The notes under the pieces: model-generated
Told to the model about the DNA's origin: nothing
The model's input: the letters and a program-made list of their open reading frames with translations, nothing else
The model's database searches: none
Shown here: piece by piece, positions 52,861 through 61,237 of the stretch
Numbering within the stretch: position 1 is the first letter of the stretch
How the letters are laid out: every line of letters starts with the position of its first letter
Program-made: the position numbers and the translations under genes
Assembly (NCBI GenBank): GCA_937921735.1
Contig: CAKZTQ010000032.1
Coordinates: 32,169 to 96,168, forward strand
DNA: 64,000 bases
Direction: 5' to 3'
From: an uncultured archaeon
Lineage (GTDB): Archaea; Hadarchaeota; Hadarchaeia; Hadarchaeales; Hadarchaeaceae

Positions 52861-55800
52861 TTACCGCCGCTTCTTGAGGAAAACAGCCAGCCCAGCTACT
52901 ATCACTACGACAAGGCCGATGCCGATGATAACCTCAGGTTTGGGTTTGGCCTCTGGAGGCCTTTCCTCAGGGGGTTTCCCCTCAGGCTTCTCGGACTTAA
53001 GTTGTATGTTTTCGTCCCAGCTGCCATCGCTGCCTCGATCGATTTCCACATTGACTTCACCAGTGCTCATTCCTTTCCACGAGGTAGGAGTAACACGCTG
53101 AGTTTCGCCGCCGCCTAGGAAAATGTTCTTATGCTCGAAGGACTGCAGTGTTTCATTTTCAGCGAGGTAATCCACCCTGAGGTCATAGTATGTCGCGGCG
53201 CCATCGTTGCGGACGATAACCGCGTCCCCTTCGGGTGTGGTGGAAAACGTTATGTTTCCGCTGTGGGTCTTGATGTTGTCCAAGGTGAACATCCTAGCCG
53301 TCCTTTCTTTCTCAAATTCCCTAACCAGCTTGTAGCTGAATTTCTTCGAATCCGGGGTCGAAAACGTGGTGGAGAGCTCCCGGGGCCTGAAGGTTATACT
53401 GTCTTTCGAGCCCGCCGAAGTTTCCACATCAAATGTCATCAGCATCCCATCCATGGGCATGTAGAGGAAGTCGTACTTCCCCGATTCCCTACCGAAAACC
53501 TCGATCTGGTGGGACTTCGGGGGGGCGTAAAACAATCGAACCGAGGAATTCGCCCCTTCGGCTGGAAGGGGTATGGGCAGGCAATATGGCATGCCGGTCG
53601 CAGGATTTATGTTTAGCCCACCTTCCGTGGTGAAGGACTGGTGCCCCTCGTTGTCCGCCATTTGTGTCGGCTCGGCGCTGCCTATGAGGGCTAAAAAGGT
53701 CCAATCGGCTATCAGCTCAGGTAGATCCTCCAACCCGGGAAGATCAGGATCTCCGCGGAGCAGACTTACGGGGATGGTCAAAATCCAGTCGTTGCCCCAT
53801 TCCTCACCGTTTGACATTTTGTACGTCCATGAGTTCCCGCGGCTTGGGTCGATGTAGATTGCGCTGTTGTCGTCCGATGTTTCCGTGTAACTGAATGGTT
53901 TGTTTGGGTCGTATACCCTGATGAGCTTTCTACCATCGGGAAGGTCCTCCATGGCGTAAGCCGTCACAGTGTGGGCTCCACCCGTGTGATCTTTAAACAT
54001 GGCAACGTAACAGGGGAGCCCGGATCCCCCGATGTCCTCAAGCATCTTACTGGACCACCTATTCCAATTACTGCGAGCCGGGATAATGGTGGAAAAGCGC
54101 CTGATGAATTCCGTCGATACAATCCACCACTGTCGCTTCCTTATGTAATCCTCTAAACCCTCATCGGGTTCAGCCAATCCAAGGTTCTTCGAAGCAGCAT
54201 GCGGCAAGTTCGGATGATCTTCCCAGCTGGTTCGGGCGATATCCTCCGCTATATCGTAAGCCGAAACTGACATGCCGGTGCAGTTTCCCCCTCTCCCGAT
54301 CGGAATAACGTTCCATAAAAGCCAGGGAATGAACCGAGGCACTCGTCCCCAAGGCGTCCAGGAGGTAGTTTCATCCCAGCCGAAGAAGTCTGCGAACTGC
54401 TCGAAACCGATGGGTCCGGAGGAGAAGTTTGGAAAAGAGAATCCCCTGTCCCTCCGGAACATATAGCCATGGAGGGGGAAACCGGTGGTCACGGAGTTCT
54501 CGTTGCCATCCAGATTCACCTTGAGCTTAAGCTTCCCAATGACCGTCGATTGCCCTGGGGTGAACAAGCTCCGCCAGGGGGAAAAGTCCCGGGGGTAGGG
54601 TGCTACTACGGTGTGGTATTCTCCACCTGCACCTATGGCTATGCCGCTGATCGGAAGACTTACCTCGATCCCTTCGGCCTCGATCGAAAGCCCGTTGATG
54701 AAATTTTCCGTTAGGATTTCAGGTAGGCCCCAGACAAAGGCGTTGAGGTTTTCCCCGAAGATGTCCCTTATGTTCCACTCCATCCTCAAGACATGCAGGT
54801 CAAATAACCCAGCAGCGCTATCACCAAAATTATCAAACACCTGCACCTTCACTTTATATCGCCCGCTGGGAAGTCCGTTATCGGGTGAATTAAATCGAAC
54901 CGTGAGCTGGTCTCCTGAAACTGATCGAGTCCAGGTCAAGCCGTCGGGGAGGTCCTTGCCGTAAATTCCCGATCCCACCGTGACCTGGTAAGGCGGCAGC
55001 CCTCCGCTGAATTGGACCTGGGCTCTGTACTTGGCCCCTTGGACCGCGGGTGGTAGGAATCGCCCCGCGGTGATCAGCTCGAGGGCCTGCCTGGGCCTTA
55101 CGGTGATGGCAAAACTTCTTTGCTCCAGGAGGCCCGAGTTGTCAACCACCCTCACCTCGAATCTGTGTTCCTTCACGGCCTCGGTGGGAGTGCCCGAGAT
55201 GAGCGCTAACCTCGAGAGGTCGATGGGATATTTCATTCCTTGGGAAAAGCTCAAACCGGGGGGCAAGGTCCCAAGCAGGGTCCAAGTATAAGGGCCTGTT
55301 CCGCCGAGGACCTCGAGCCGGGCGCTGAACGAGTTATCCACCCTCCCCTCGAGCTCGACATCCGGGATACGAAGGCCTTCCAGGCGCCTCCACGAGGGGC
55401 ACCCCATCCACTCATTGCGTGCTGTTAAGGAGAACACTCCGAGGAAAATCCCTGTAGTGTATCCTATATCCTTCAGAAGTTTATTTTCAGTGACTTGGAC
55501 TCGATCATTTTCGATCTTCAGCTTCATCACCCAAAGCTCTTGGATTGTTCCATCCAAGCCCGACCTCATCCTTATGAAGGCAATTTCCCTCGAATCGGGG
55601 GACCAAGAAGGGGAGATCTCCCACTCGGAGGTGGAGGTGAGTTGGAAGACCCGCCTCGTGTTAATGGGCCCCCAAGAGTCGGCAATGTAAATATCCGACT
55701 GAGTTTCGGTCTTCATTGAGCAGGCAATCCATTTTCCATCCGGAGACCAATCGGGGTTTATTTGATCTCTCGTGGTATAAGGTGGTACACCTGGGAGGGC

Positions 55801-56412
55801 GCGGTTCACGCTTGCAGGGTTGCTGATATCGAGCGTGTAGAGCTGGAACTTGTCGCCCTCGCGGTTGGAGGAGAACACTATCTTTGTGCCGTCTGGGGAG
55901 AAACATGGCCAGCGGTCTTGATGATTACCTGAGGTCAACTGCCTTTCAAGCAGGATATACCTACGTAGAGTCGGGCTCCACATCCATCCCTCGAAGAGGT
56001 AGAGGTTGGAGAAACGTCCAGTGGTGTCAAACCGCGAGAAAACTATTTTCGTACCGTCTGGAGAAATGGCTGGTTCAACATCATCGACATTGTTGTTGGT
56101 GATCCTGACTTGGTTCTCGCCGTCGGAATCCATCGTCCAAATCTCCGATGTATTTTCCACGATTCGGGCGAAAGCCACTTTTTTACCGTCCGTCGAGGCC
56201 GAGGGCTGGAATTCCCAGAAGTCGGGACTCTTGGTGAGGTTTGTTTCCCCACCCCCGGTAGCTAAAACGACCTTGACGTCGCCCTCCTCGGAGAAGTAGA
56301 TTTGAGCAGGGGTGGCGGAATAATTTGAGGCAGGAACCGGTTGTAAATTGAACAGAAAGCTGGTCAAAAGAACAAGTAGAACTAAGGGGATAAAATCTTT
56401 TTTAACGCTCAT
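52861..56412 (-). CDS. Giant exported protein: TolB-like propeller, Ig-like domains, papain-like domain, C-terminal anchor
   Basis: A 1183-residue surface protein. An N-terminal signal helix is followed by PD40/TolB-type repeats (about 60-350; repeated SPDGTKIVFSS, SPDGKWIAC, SPDSREIAF). Two putative Ig (He_PIG-like) modules follow (about 355-450 and 455-555; GTGPYTWTLLGTLPPGLSF and GGLPPYQVTVG). A region with a papain-like triad comes next (GGNCTGMSVSAYD about 711, GGAHTVTAYAM about 813, VYDPNKP about 832). A proline/glutamate-rich linker and a transmembrane helix ending KKRR close it. The ATG at 56412 has a TATA-like TTTATATTTT about 30 bases upstream, as for a leaderless transcript. Likely an extracellular binding protein or peptidase. 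Confidence 0.75.
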   Translation of the reverse strand: MSVKKDFIPLVLLVLLTSFLFNLQPVPASNYSATPAQIYFSEEGDVKVVLATGGGETNLTKSPDFWEFQPSASTDGKKVAFARIVENTSEIWTMDSDGENQVRITNNNVDDVEPAISPDGTKIVFSRFDTTGRFSNLYLFEGWMWSPTLRRYILLERQLTSGNHQDRWPCFSPDGTKIVFSSNREGDKFQLYTLDISNPASVNRALPGVPPYTTRDQINPDWSPDGKWIACSMKTETQSDIYIADSWGPINTRRVFQLTSTSEWEISPSWSPDSREIAFIRMRSGLDGTIQELWVMKLKIENDRVQVTENKLLKDIGYTTGIFLGVFSLTARNEWMGCPSWRRLEGLRIPDVELEGRVDNSFSARLEVLGGTGPYTWTLLGTLPPGLSFSQGMKYPIDLSRLALISGTPTEAVKEHRFEVRVVDNSGLLEQRSFAITVRPRQALELITAGRFLPPAVQGAKYRAQVQFSGGLPPYQVTVGSGIYGKDLPDGLTWTRSVSGDQLTVRFNSPDNGLPSGRYKVKVQVFDNFGDSAAGLFDLHVLRMEWNIRDIFGENLNAFVWGLPEILTENFINGLSIEAEGIEVSLPISGIAIGAGGEYHTVVAPYPRDFSPWRSLFTPGQSTVIGKLKLKVNLDGNENSVTTGFPLHGYMFRRDRGFSFPNFSSGPIGFEQFADFFGWDETTSWTPWGRVPRFIPWLLWNVIPIGRGGNCTGMSVSAYDIAEDIARTSWEDHPNLPHAASKNLGLAEPDEGLEDYIRKRQWWIVSTEFIRRFSTIIPARSNWNRWSSKMLEDIGGSGLPCYVAMFKDHTGGAHTVTAYAMEDLPDGRKLIRVYDPNKPFSYTETSDDNSAIYIDPSRGNSWTYKMSNGEEWGNDWILTIPVSLLRGDPDLPGLEDLPELIADWTFLALIGSAEPTQMADNEGHQSFTTEGGLNINPATGMPYCLPIPLPAEGANSSVRLFYAPPKSHQIEVFGRESGKYDFLYMPMDGMLMTFDVETSAGSKDSITFRPRELSTTFSTPDSKKFSYKLVREFEKERTARMFTLDNIKTHSGNITFSTTPEGDAVIVRNDGAATYYDLRVDYLAENETLQSFEHKNIFLGGGETQRVTPTSWKGMSTGEVNVEIDRGSDGSWDENIQLKSEKPEGKPPEERPPEAKPKPEVIIGIGLVVVIVAGLAVFLKKRR

Positions 56413-56470
56413 ATGTTCTTTTATTTTTCTTGAAATAAAATATAAACGTTTTGTCAACATTTCAGCGAGC

Positions 56471-57154
56471 TCATTTTCTTTTGAGAATACTTCTTTTGTT
56501 CCCCTTTTCCGGAAAATTTGATAATCGGCAGTGGTAACTCGTGATGCTCGCTTTGCCCTTTGGTGCTAAGCTAGGATCGGCATTTGAGTTAATGACAATG
56601 TCGTAACCCTCATCGAGATTCTTGATGAGCGTTGGGTATCCAAATAAGTTCAAATCTACTCCCAAGAATACAGCGAAGCAAGAGGGAGACATCTTCAAAT
56701 TCTTTACGTACCCAATAATCTTACCATTCAAGTCCCTTTTTCCAACAGTTCCAAAAAGTGGTCTTCGCATTTGCGTTGGACACGATAGGACTTCTGAAAG
56801 TTTTTTGTCTCCAACTCTTACCCCTTTAACTTCCCCTCCTTCAACAATTATTTTGTCCACTTTATGATCGACTAAGACCTTCCCGCCGTTAAGCTCGATT
56901 GTTTCTTTAAACCTTGTTTGCAAATCTTTACACCCCTCCTTTTGGAAAATGCCCTCCTTGCAGGTAATAGGAAACGCATCGGTAAGTCGCTGGCCGCAAG
57001 AGTTAGATCCATTAAATTGAAGTCCTTCTTCCAAATTTGAGACGTCACGAGAATCAAAGAAATCGTGAGAGGAATGGTTACGCCTAATTCGTCTCCCATG
57101 CCGCACAAAACCCATTAAAAAATCCAAGGAACGAAGGAAACGAGTATATAACAT
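56471..57154 (-). pseudogene. Degraded FAD-dependent oxidoreductase (phytoene dehydrogenase-like) fragment
   Basis: The readable part encodes KETIELNGGKVLVDHKVDKIIVEGGEVKGVRV followed by YVKNLKMSPSCFAVFLGVDLN, the middle of COG1233-type (phytoene dehydrogenase/retinol saturase-like) oxidoreductases. The FAD-binding N-terminus and the C-terminus are missing. Upstream, matching pieces (GMGDEL, then a DAFPITCKEGIFQ-like stretch) are spread over two frames, so at least one frameshift has occurred. AT-rich, in the same island as other remnants. Confidence 0.55.
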
Positions 57155-57275
57155 GCCGGGAATTTTCTTTCCATCCTAAATCCCTAATCGTTCATCTGAC
57201 CACAAAACCATCTTATCGAGCTGTTAGCATGAAATCAAAGGAGAAACTAGATCAGAGAGAAGAACTAAAATCTAG

Positions 57276-57395
57276 TGCCCCGGGCGGGATTTGAACCCGC
57301 GTCGCCGGCTTTCCTCACCAGTGCACGAAAGGCCGACATGATTGGCCTTTGGACAGAGGCGCTGCCCAAAGTTGGCCCGTCTACACCACCGGGGC
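57276..57395 (-). tRNA. tRNA-Glu (anticodon TTC) with two introns
   Basis: Removing 45 bases gives a normal 75-base tRNA-Glu: acceptor GCCCCGG/CCGGGGC, anticodon stem TCGGC/GCCGG, loop CTTTCGA (TTC), T-arm GCGGGTTCAAATCCCGC. One insert of 15 bases (57311-57325) lies after G37, the canonical archaeal position; its 3' part GGAAAG can pair with CCTTTC across the anticodon, as in a bulge-helix-bulge. The second insert, 30 bases (about 57342-57371), lies in the D-loop, has a CTTTGG/CCAAAG stem and is flanked by a GGCCAA repeat. CCA is not encoded. Confidence 0.88.
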
Positions 57396-57555
57396 ACATG
57401 CTGATGTTTCATCCAAAGGGATAAAATACCTGACGCAGCTTGAGCTGCTGAGTATGGGGCATTTCGCTGTAAAAATTTTAACCCAAACCCAAACTTACAA
57501 TTCAAAGCTTAAAAAATAATGCATAGTAGAACGATAATAAAGTTGTGATATTTGA

Positions 57556-57807
57556 ATGAGAAAACTTGAAGAAATAGTCGAAGAAGTTACATGGATTTAT
57601 TCCCAGAGCAGTAATCAAGCCGAAGAATATATACTCAAAGCCAGAAAATTAACGGAAAAATTTGGCTCAGGCCTAGCGATAGTTTACTGTTGGTTTTACT
57701 CAATTCCCCAAAAATGGACTCAAGTTGAGCCTAAAATCTTTGAATTAGCGAAGGAAACAAACTTTTTAGACTTAACGCCATTTCGACGATGCCTAAGGAA
57801 AAACTAG
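57556..57807 (+). CDS. Hypothetical AT-rich small protein
   Basis: An 83-residue, mostly helical protein (EEIVEEVTWIYSQSSNQAEEYILKARKL) with no recognised family. It begins 15 bases after a T/A-rich stretch that could hold a promoter. Codon use is AT-rich like the rest of the island between tRNA-Glu and 61.1 kb. It may be a complete small gene or the N-terminus of a decayed one; the 270 bases after it contain only weak frames. Confidence 0.4.
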   Translation: MRKLEEIVEEVTWIYSQSSNQAEEYILKARKLTEKFGSGLAIVYCWFYSIPQKWTQVEPKIFELAKETNFLDLTPFRRCLRKN

Positions 57808-57873
57808 AAACCTGTTGGATTTTTCGAGAGAGATAACTAACAGATTAGGGAAAAAGGGTTTAACGATGTTTCC

Positions 57874-58038
57874 ATGATCAAATGGTCGCTTACGATATGG
57901 TTCGATAAAACAAACATTCATGCAGATGAGCTATTGAGGTACGTTATACATTTCAACTTCTTGATTTTTCTTGATTTATTTAAGGGAGCCTCCAGCTGCT
58001 TCGGATTGCTACATTTTAACGTCAAAATTAGGAAATAA
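57874..58038 (+). CDS. Short doubtful open frame
   Basis: A 54-codon frame (M-I-K-W-S-L-T-I-W-F-D-K-T-N-I-H-A-D-E) between the hypothetical gene at 57556 and the EVE-like nuclease. It has a sensible first half and an AT-driven second half, so it may be a remnant rather than a gene. No ribosome-binding site is evident. Otherwise this 270-base gap shows only the AT-rich promoter region of the next gene. Confidence 0.2.
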   Translation: MIKWSLTIWFDKTNIHADELLRYVIHFNFLIFLDLFKGASSCFGLLHFNVKIRK

Positions 58039-58079
58039 AAAAAATTAAAACTTATAATTTCCATCATATCATTGATTAG

Positions 58080-59027
58080 ATGATTGGAATGAAGGTATTC
58101 CTTGCGTCTGGCTTCTTTAAGAACATTAAGAGAAGTGTTATGGATGGTGTGAAGGCCGATGAACTAGAGGTTAGAGACCACTTGCTTAAGGAGAAAATTC
58201 TCAAATACTATGGTGATGGCCCAATCAAGCTGTGGGCTTTGAAGGAGCCTCTTCATGATCGCTGGGCCTCCATCGATGAGGAGGATTACGTATTATTCTA
58301 TCATGCGGGCAAGTTTATCTATGTTGGCAGGGTATCCTTCAAATATCCATTTGCTGAAGAAAATAAGCAAATAAAAGCTGGCGGTTATTTAGCGGAAAGT
58401 GTTTGGGGTAGGGATGTTAACGGCGAAACTTGGCCCCTCCTCTTTTTCTTGAAAGATGTAAGGGAGATAGATCTACCCTTATCTAAACTCAACGAGTTGG
58501 CAGGATATAACTTGACGTCTGTAAGGGGATTTATGAAGATGCAGGAGAAGAAGGGTCAAAATGTTATTGAATATTTGCAGCAAGTTTACCTTAAACCTCC
58601 TGTTAAACCTCCGGCTAAGCCCTTAGAGTTAATCCAGCACGATGAGATAGTTGATGCTATCTATGCTCTTGGCGAGCTAATAGGATATAAGCCTGAAAGG
58701 AAATGGAGGCATAAAAGGTATGAGTTCGATGTCGTATGGCACAAGCCTCCTAGGATCGGCCCGAAATATGTGTTTGAAGTCCATGTAAAGGGAAGCTTGG
58801 AGAAAGCTCTACTAAGGCTTAAGCATGCCTATGACTTGTGGGAATCTCAAATATTTCTAGTCTCGACAGAAGATCAGCTTGAAGAGGCCCAATCAAAATT
58901 TCTAGGCGAGCTTCACGAGCTTAAAGACAAAGTGACCCTCCTAAATATAAAAGACGTCGAAGAGTTTTACGGTTTTAAAGGAAAATTCGAGTGGCTTGAG
59001 AGGAAGTTCGGATTAAAACCGACATAA
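58080..59027 (+). CDS. EVE-like domain with a second type of restriction-like nuclease domain
   Basis: The N-terminal ~140 residues look EVE-like (SIDEEDYVLFYHAGKFIYVGRVSFKYPF, then TWPLLFFLKDVREIDLP). After a proline-rich linker (KPPVKPPAKP, about 172-181) comes a domain starting HDEIVDAIYALGELIGYKPERKW. Its nuclease-like core is RYEFDVVWHKP and YVFEVHVKGSLEKALLRLKHAYDLW, where a histidine replaces the acidic residue of the usual E-x-K. It differs from the protein at 43512. Probably a defence protein that senses modified DNA or RNA; the variant active site leaves catalysis uncertain. AT-rich. Confidence 0.65.
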   Translation: MIGMKVFLASGFFKNIKRSVMDGVKADELEVRDHLLKEKILKYYGDGPIKLWALKEPLHDRWASIDEEDYVLFYHAGKFIYVGRVSFKYPFAEENKQIKAGGYLAESVWGRDVNGETWPLLFFLKDVREIDLPLSKLNELAGYNLTSVRGFMKMQEKKGQNVIEYLQQVYLKPPVKPPAKPLELIQHDEIVDAIYALGELIGYKPERKWRHKRYEFDVVWHKPPRIGPKYVFEVHVKGSLEKALLRLKHAYDLWESQIFLVSTEDQLEEAQSKFLGELHELKDKVTLLNIKDVEEFYGFKGKFEWLERKFGLKPT

Positions 59028-59041
59028 ATATTTCGGATGAG

Positions 59042-59081
59042 AAATTTTTACCCCTTGCCTTTGGGTTTGGGGTAAAAATTT
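59042..59081. terminator. Perfect 13-bp inverted repeat after the EVE-like nuclease gene
   Basis: AAATTTTTACCCC (59042-59054) and GGGGTAAAAATTT (59069-59081) are exact inverse complements around a 14-base loop, 15 bases after the stop codon. It may act as a transcription terminator or RNA-stability hairpin. The remaining part of this 320-base gap also has a second 9-base inverted pair (ACGAGGAAC/GTTCCTCGT, about 59122 and 59182) and no convincing gene. Confidence 0.45.
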
Positions 59082-59347
59082 TAACCCTTAAAGAAACAAA
59101 ATATATTTTGGTAGACACTAAACGAGGAACCATAACAACGAAACCGGTAGACAACGACATCCATCCCCTTACTCGAGTTCCTCGTGGGAAACGGTGGAGA
59201 GTCATTCGAACGAATAAGAACAACCAGTGAAGGCATGGGAGATAGCCAAGGAGACGGGACGAGCTTTGGGTATGAGGTTTTGTGGCAGGCGAGGAGAGAG
59301 GGCGTATTACCATCATCCAAACCCGGGAGACCACGCAAGGTGAAGCC

Positions 59348-59701
59348 ATGACGTATTGGAAATGCAAGGAATGCGGGAGGATCTGGCTCGAGGAGGTGCC
59401 CCTAAATTACGAGAGATGTCCCTTCTGCGAGGCATCACCGAACTTCGAGAGGGTCGCGAATCCGAGCAAGACCGACCTTCCCGATCAAAAGGAGATCCTG
59501 AGGTATCTCTCGAATCATGGGGGGTCGTCGACCAACGACGAGATGTATCGGGAGAAGTTGGGGGATGTGGGGAGGGGCTGGGACACGATACAAAAGCTCA
59601 AGAAGTTGGCGGACGAGGGGAAGGTAAGACGGGAGATCCAGCACATCTTCCAAGGAGGGAGGTGCGTGCGGACGATAATCAGATGGAGTTCGGTCTCTTA
59701 G
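59348..59701 (+). CDS. Zinc-ribbon/winged-helix protein
   Basis: A 117-residue protein: an N-terminal rubredoxin-like ribbon (WKCKECGRIW and RCPFCEA) joined to a winged-helix-like region (DQKEILRYLSNHGGSSTNDEMYREKLGDVGRGWDTIQKLKKLADEGKVRRE). The ATG at 59348 follows AAGGTGA, and upstream in-frame residues are not conserved-looking. It is GC-richer than its neighbours. Likely DNA-binding; targets unknown. Confidence 0.65.
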   Translation: MTYWKCKECGRIWLEEVPLNYERCPFCEASPNFERVANPSKTDLPDQKEILRYLSNHGGSSTNDEMYREKLGDVGRGWDTIQKLKKLADEGKVRREIQHIFQGGRCVRTIIRWSSVS

Positions 59702-59747
59702 TCAACGTGTCAATCGCAATATCCGCTTTTTCTTTCCAATTAAAAAG

Positions 59748-60060
59748 AGGTAAAAATCGGCTTAAATTCTCAAAAATTCGGTTATCAAACGATTTAAAAA
59801 GGAAAATCCTAGTTTAAATTTGTGAAAGTTCAATTAATTCATGAAAATCGACTTAACTCGTGAAAAATATGGAAAAACCCGGAAAAATTCAACTTGATTC
59901 CCAAAAATTCCTGGTTAATTTGAAAAATCCCATTAATTCTGAAAAAATTCGACTTAATTCTCGAAAAATTCGTGAAAAAATCCGGTTCGGGAAAATCCCG
60001 ATCAATTGGTACTTAGCCATGTGAACGGGAAAAATTATCATGAAAAGCCGGAAAATTTAA
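59748..60060. repeat. Degenerate ~20-bp A-tract repeat block
   Basis: The 447-base gap before 60149 holds no gene. It has a dozen or so imperfect copies of a unit close to GAAAAATTCGACTTAATTC, for example at about 59751, 59824, 59839, 59883, 59905, 59924 and 59943. A-runs of four to six recur roughly every 20 bases, with spacer bases varying. The pattern suggests bent DNA or a set of protein-binding sites. It is not a CRISPR array, as there are no identical repeats or unique spacers. Confidence 0.55.
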
Positions 60061-60148
60061 AAATAAATATGATAAAAATTGGGAAGTTAAAATTTTATTG
60101 AGTCCAACAACTACAATTAAGGAACAAGTTGAAACTGGGGGAATAAGA

Positions 60149-60307
60149 ATGAACAAGTGTGGGATTTGCGGGAAAGGGGGCGACGATGTTAGTTTGCTCT
60201 TTGCCCACCATCGAGAATTGGGAGGCGTTTGGCTTTGTGGTGATTGCTGGAAGAAGGAATACCACAGGATATTGTCCTCTGGTGGATCCGGTAGCTGCTG
60301 CGGATAA
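60149..60307 (+). CDS. Small zinc-finger protein
   Basis: A 52-residue protein with C-x2-C (KCGICGK) and C-x2-C (LCGDCW) knuckles and a terminal CC, typical of a compact zinc ribbon. The ATG at 60149 is preceded by GGGGGAATA; a TTG frame extends upstream to 60098. It heads a short run with a broken DUF1805 gene and a DGC-domain gene. Function unknown. Confidence 0.55.
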   Translation: MNKCGICGKGGDDVSLLFAHHRELGGVWLCGDCWKKEYHRILSSGGSGSCCG

Positions 60308-60330
60308 ATAAGAAATGAAGATGACCTCGA

Positions 60331-60637
60331 ATGATTGAAATCAAGCCCCTAAATACTCGGTCAGGAGCTGCAGTAGGTGTTGAGATAAGAAACCCAGAAG
60401 AGCCTAAAAAGCCAGCTATCATAGTGGTAATAGCGAAGAGGGAGTCTTTTGGTCTGCGGTAACTTTGACATAAATGAGCTTGAAAAAAGAAATGTAACCG
60501 CAGCCAGAATAGTTGGCTTAACGAAAATTGAAGATGTTCTGCAAAGAAATGTTGTTTCTGTCGCATCGCTGGCTAAGGCTTTAGGCGTCAATGTGGGCAT
60601 GTCTGGCAGCGATGCTCTTGAGAAAATGAACGTCTAA
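60331..60637 (+). pseudogene. DUF1805-family gene with a frameshift
   Basis: The first frame (60331-60462) encodes MIEIKPLNTRSGAAVGVEIRN through IIVVIAKRESF and stops at TAA. From about 60452 the next frame continues with VCGNFDINELEKRNVTAARIVGLTKIEDVLQRNVVSVASLAKALG to 60637. Joined, they make one DUF1805 protein of about 100 residues, a family of unknown function common in archaea. Skipping a single base at TTTTGG restores the frame. It may be a real mutation, a sequence error or, less likely, programmed frameshifting. Confidence 0.7.
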
Positions 60638-60667
60638 GTCTATAGCCGAAAGGGGGGATAAAAAATT

Positions 60668-61072
60668 ATGGAGAAGGAAAAGAAAAAGGAACCTAAAATA
60701 CTTGAAGATTGCTATAAGTCTGCTGAGCATGAAAATGTGATTTGGGTTTGCGACGGAGCCGCAAACGTGGGTCAAGTGGGCCAAGCGGTTGGTGTTCTGC
60801 TAACAAACATAGATAAGGGACGCATGTGTTGTACAGTAGCCGTTGCAGCGGGCTCTAAGCCGCATCTGGACATAGCTGAAAAAGCGAAAAAGAACATAGT
60901 AATAAACGGGTGCGCAAACAGGTGCGCTTCCAAAGTTTTAGAGAAGGCTGGAAAGAAAATACACTATGAAATAATCATATCGAAGTATTTGCAAAAGGTT
61001 CCAACGCTTGACATCTATATGGGCGATGCAAAAAAGATAGCCCAAATAATAACTGAAGAAGCCAAGCTTTAA
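60668..61072 (+). CDS. DGC-domain putative zinc-binding protein
   Basis: A 134-residue protein of the DGC family. It has WVCDGAANVGQVGQAVGVLL, GRMCCTVAVAAG and NGCANRCASKVLE, i.e. the cysteines thought to bind zinc. A GGGGGGAT ribosome-binding site precedes the ATG. Relatives sit near redox or thiol-related genes. Here it follows a small zinc finger and the broken DUF1805 gene and ends the AT-rich island. Confidence 0.78.
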   Translation: MEKEKKKEPKILEDCYKSAEHENVIWVCDGAANVGQVGQAVGVLLTNIDKGRMCCTVAVAAGSKPHLDIAEKAKKNIVINGCANRCASKVLEKAGKKIHYEIIISKYLQKVPTLDIYMGDAKKIAQIITEEAKL

Positions 61073-61237
61073 AATGGAAAAGCAGACAGCGATGTTGCTC
61101 TTGTTTGCTTTATGCTAATGCTTCACCTAAAAAGCTTTTGGAAACAATTTTACTGGTAAAAATTTAAAAACGATGGCCTCGATGAATGCTAGGGTGATCC
61201 CCGGTATGAGTACCGAAAAATTCGACGGTGGCGTTGG

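Noticed and set aside
59748-60060. CRISPR array
   Set aside because: The repeats are imperfect, short and contiguous, without unique spacers or cas genes nearby.
57396-61080. Integrated virus or plasmid downstream of tRNA-Glu
   Set aside because: No integrase, replication or capsid genes and no repeated tRNA 3' end; only AT-rich accessory genes.
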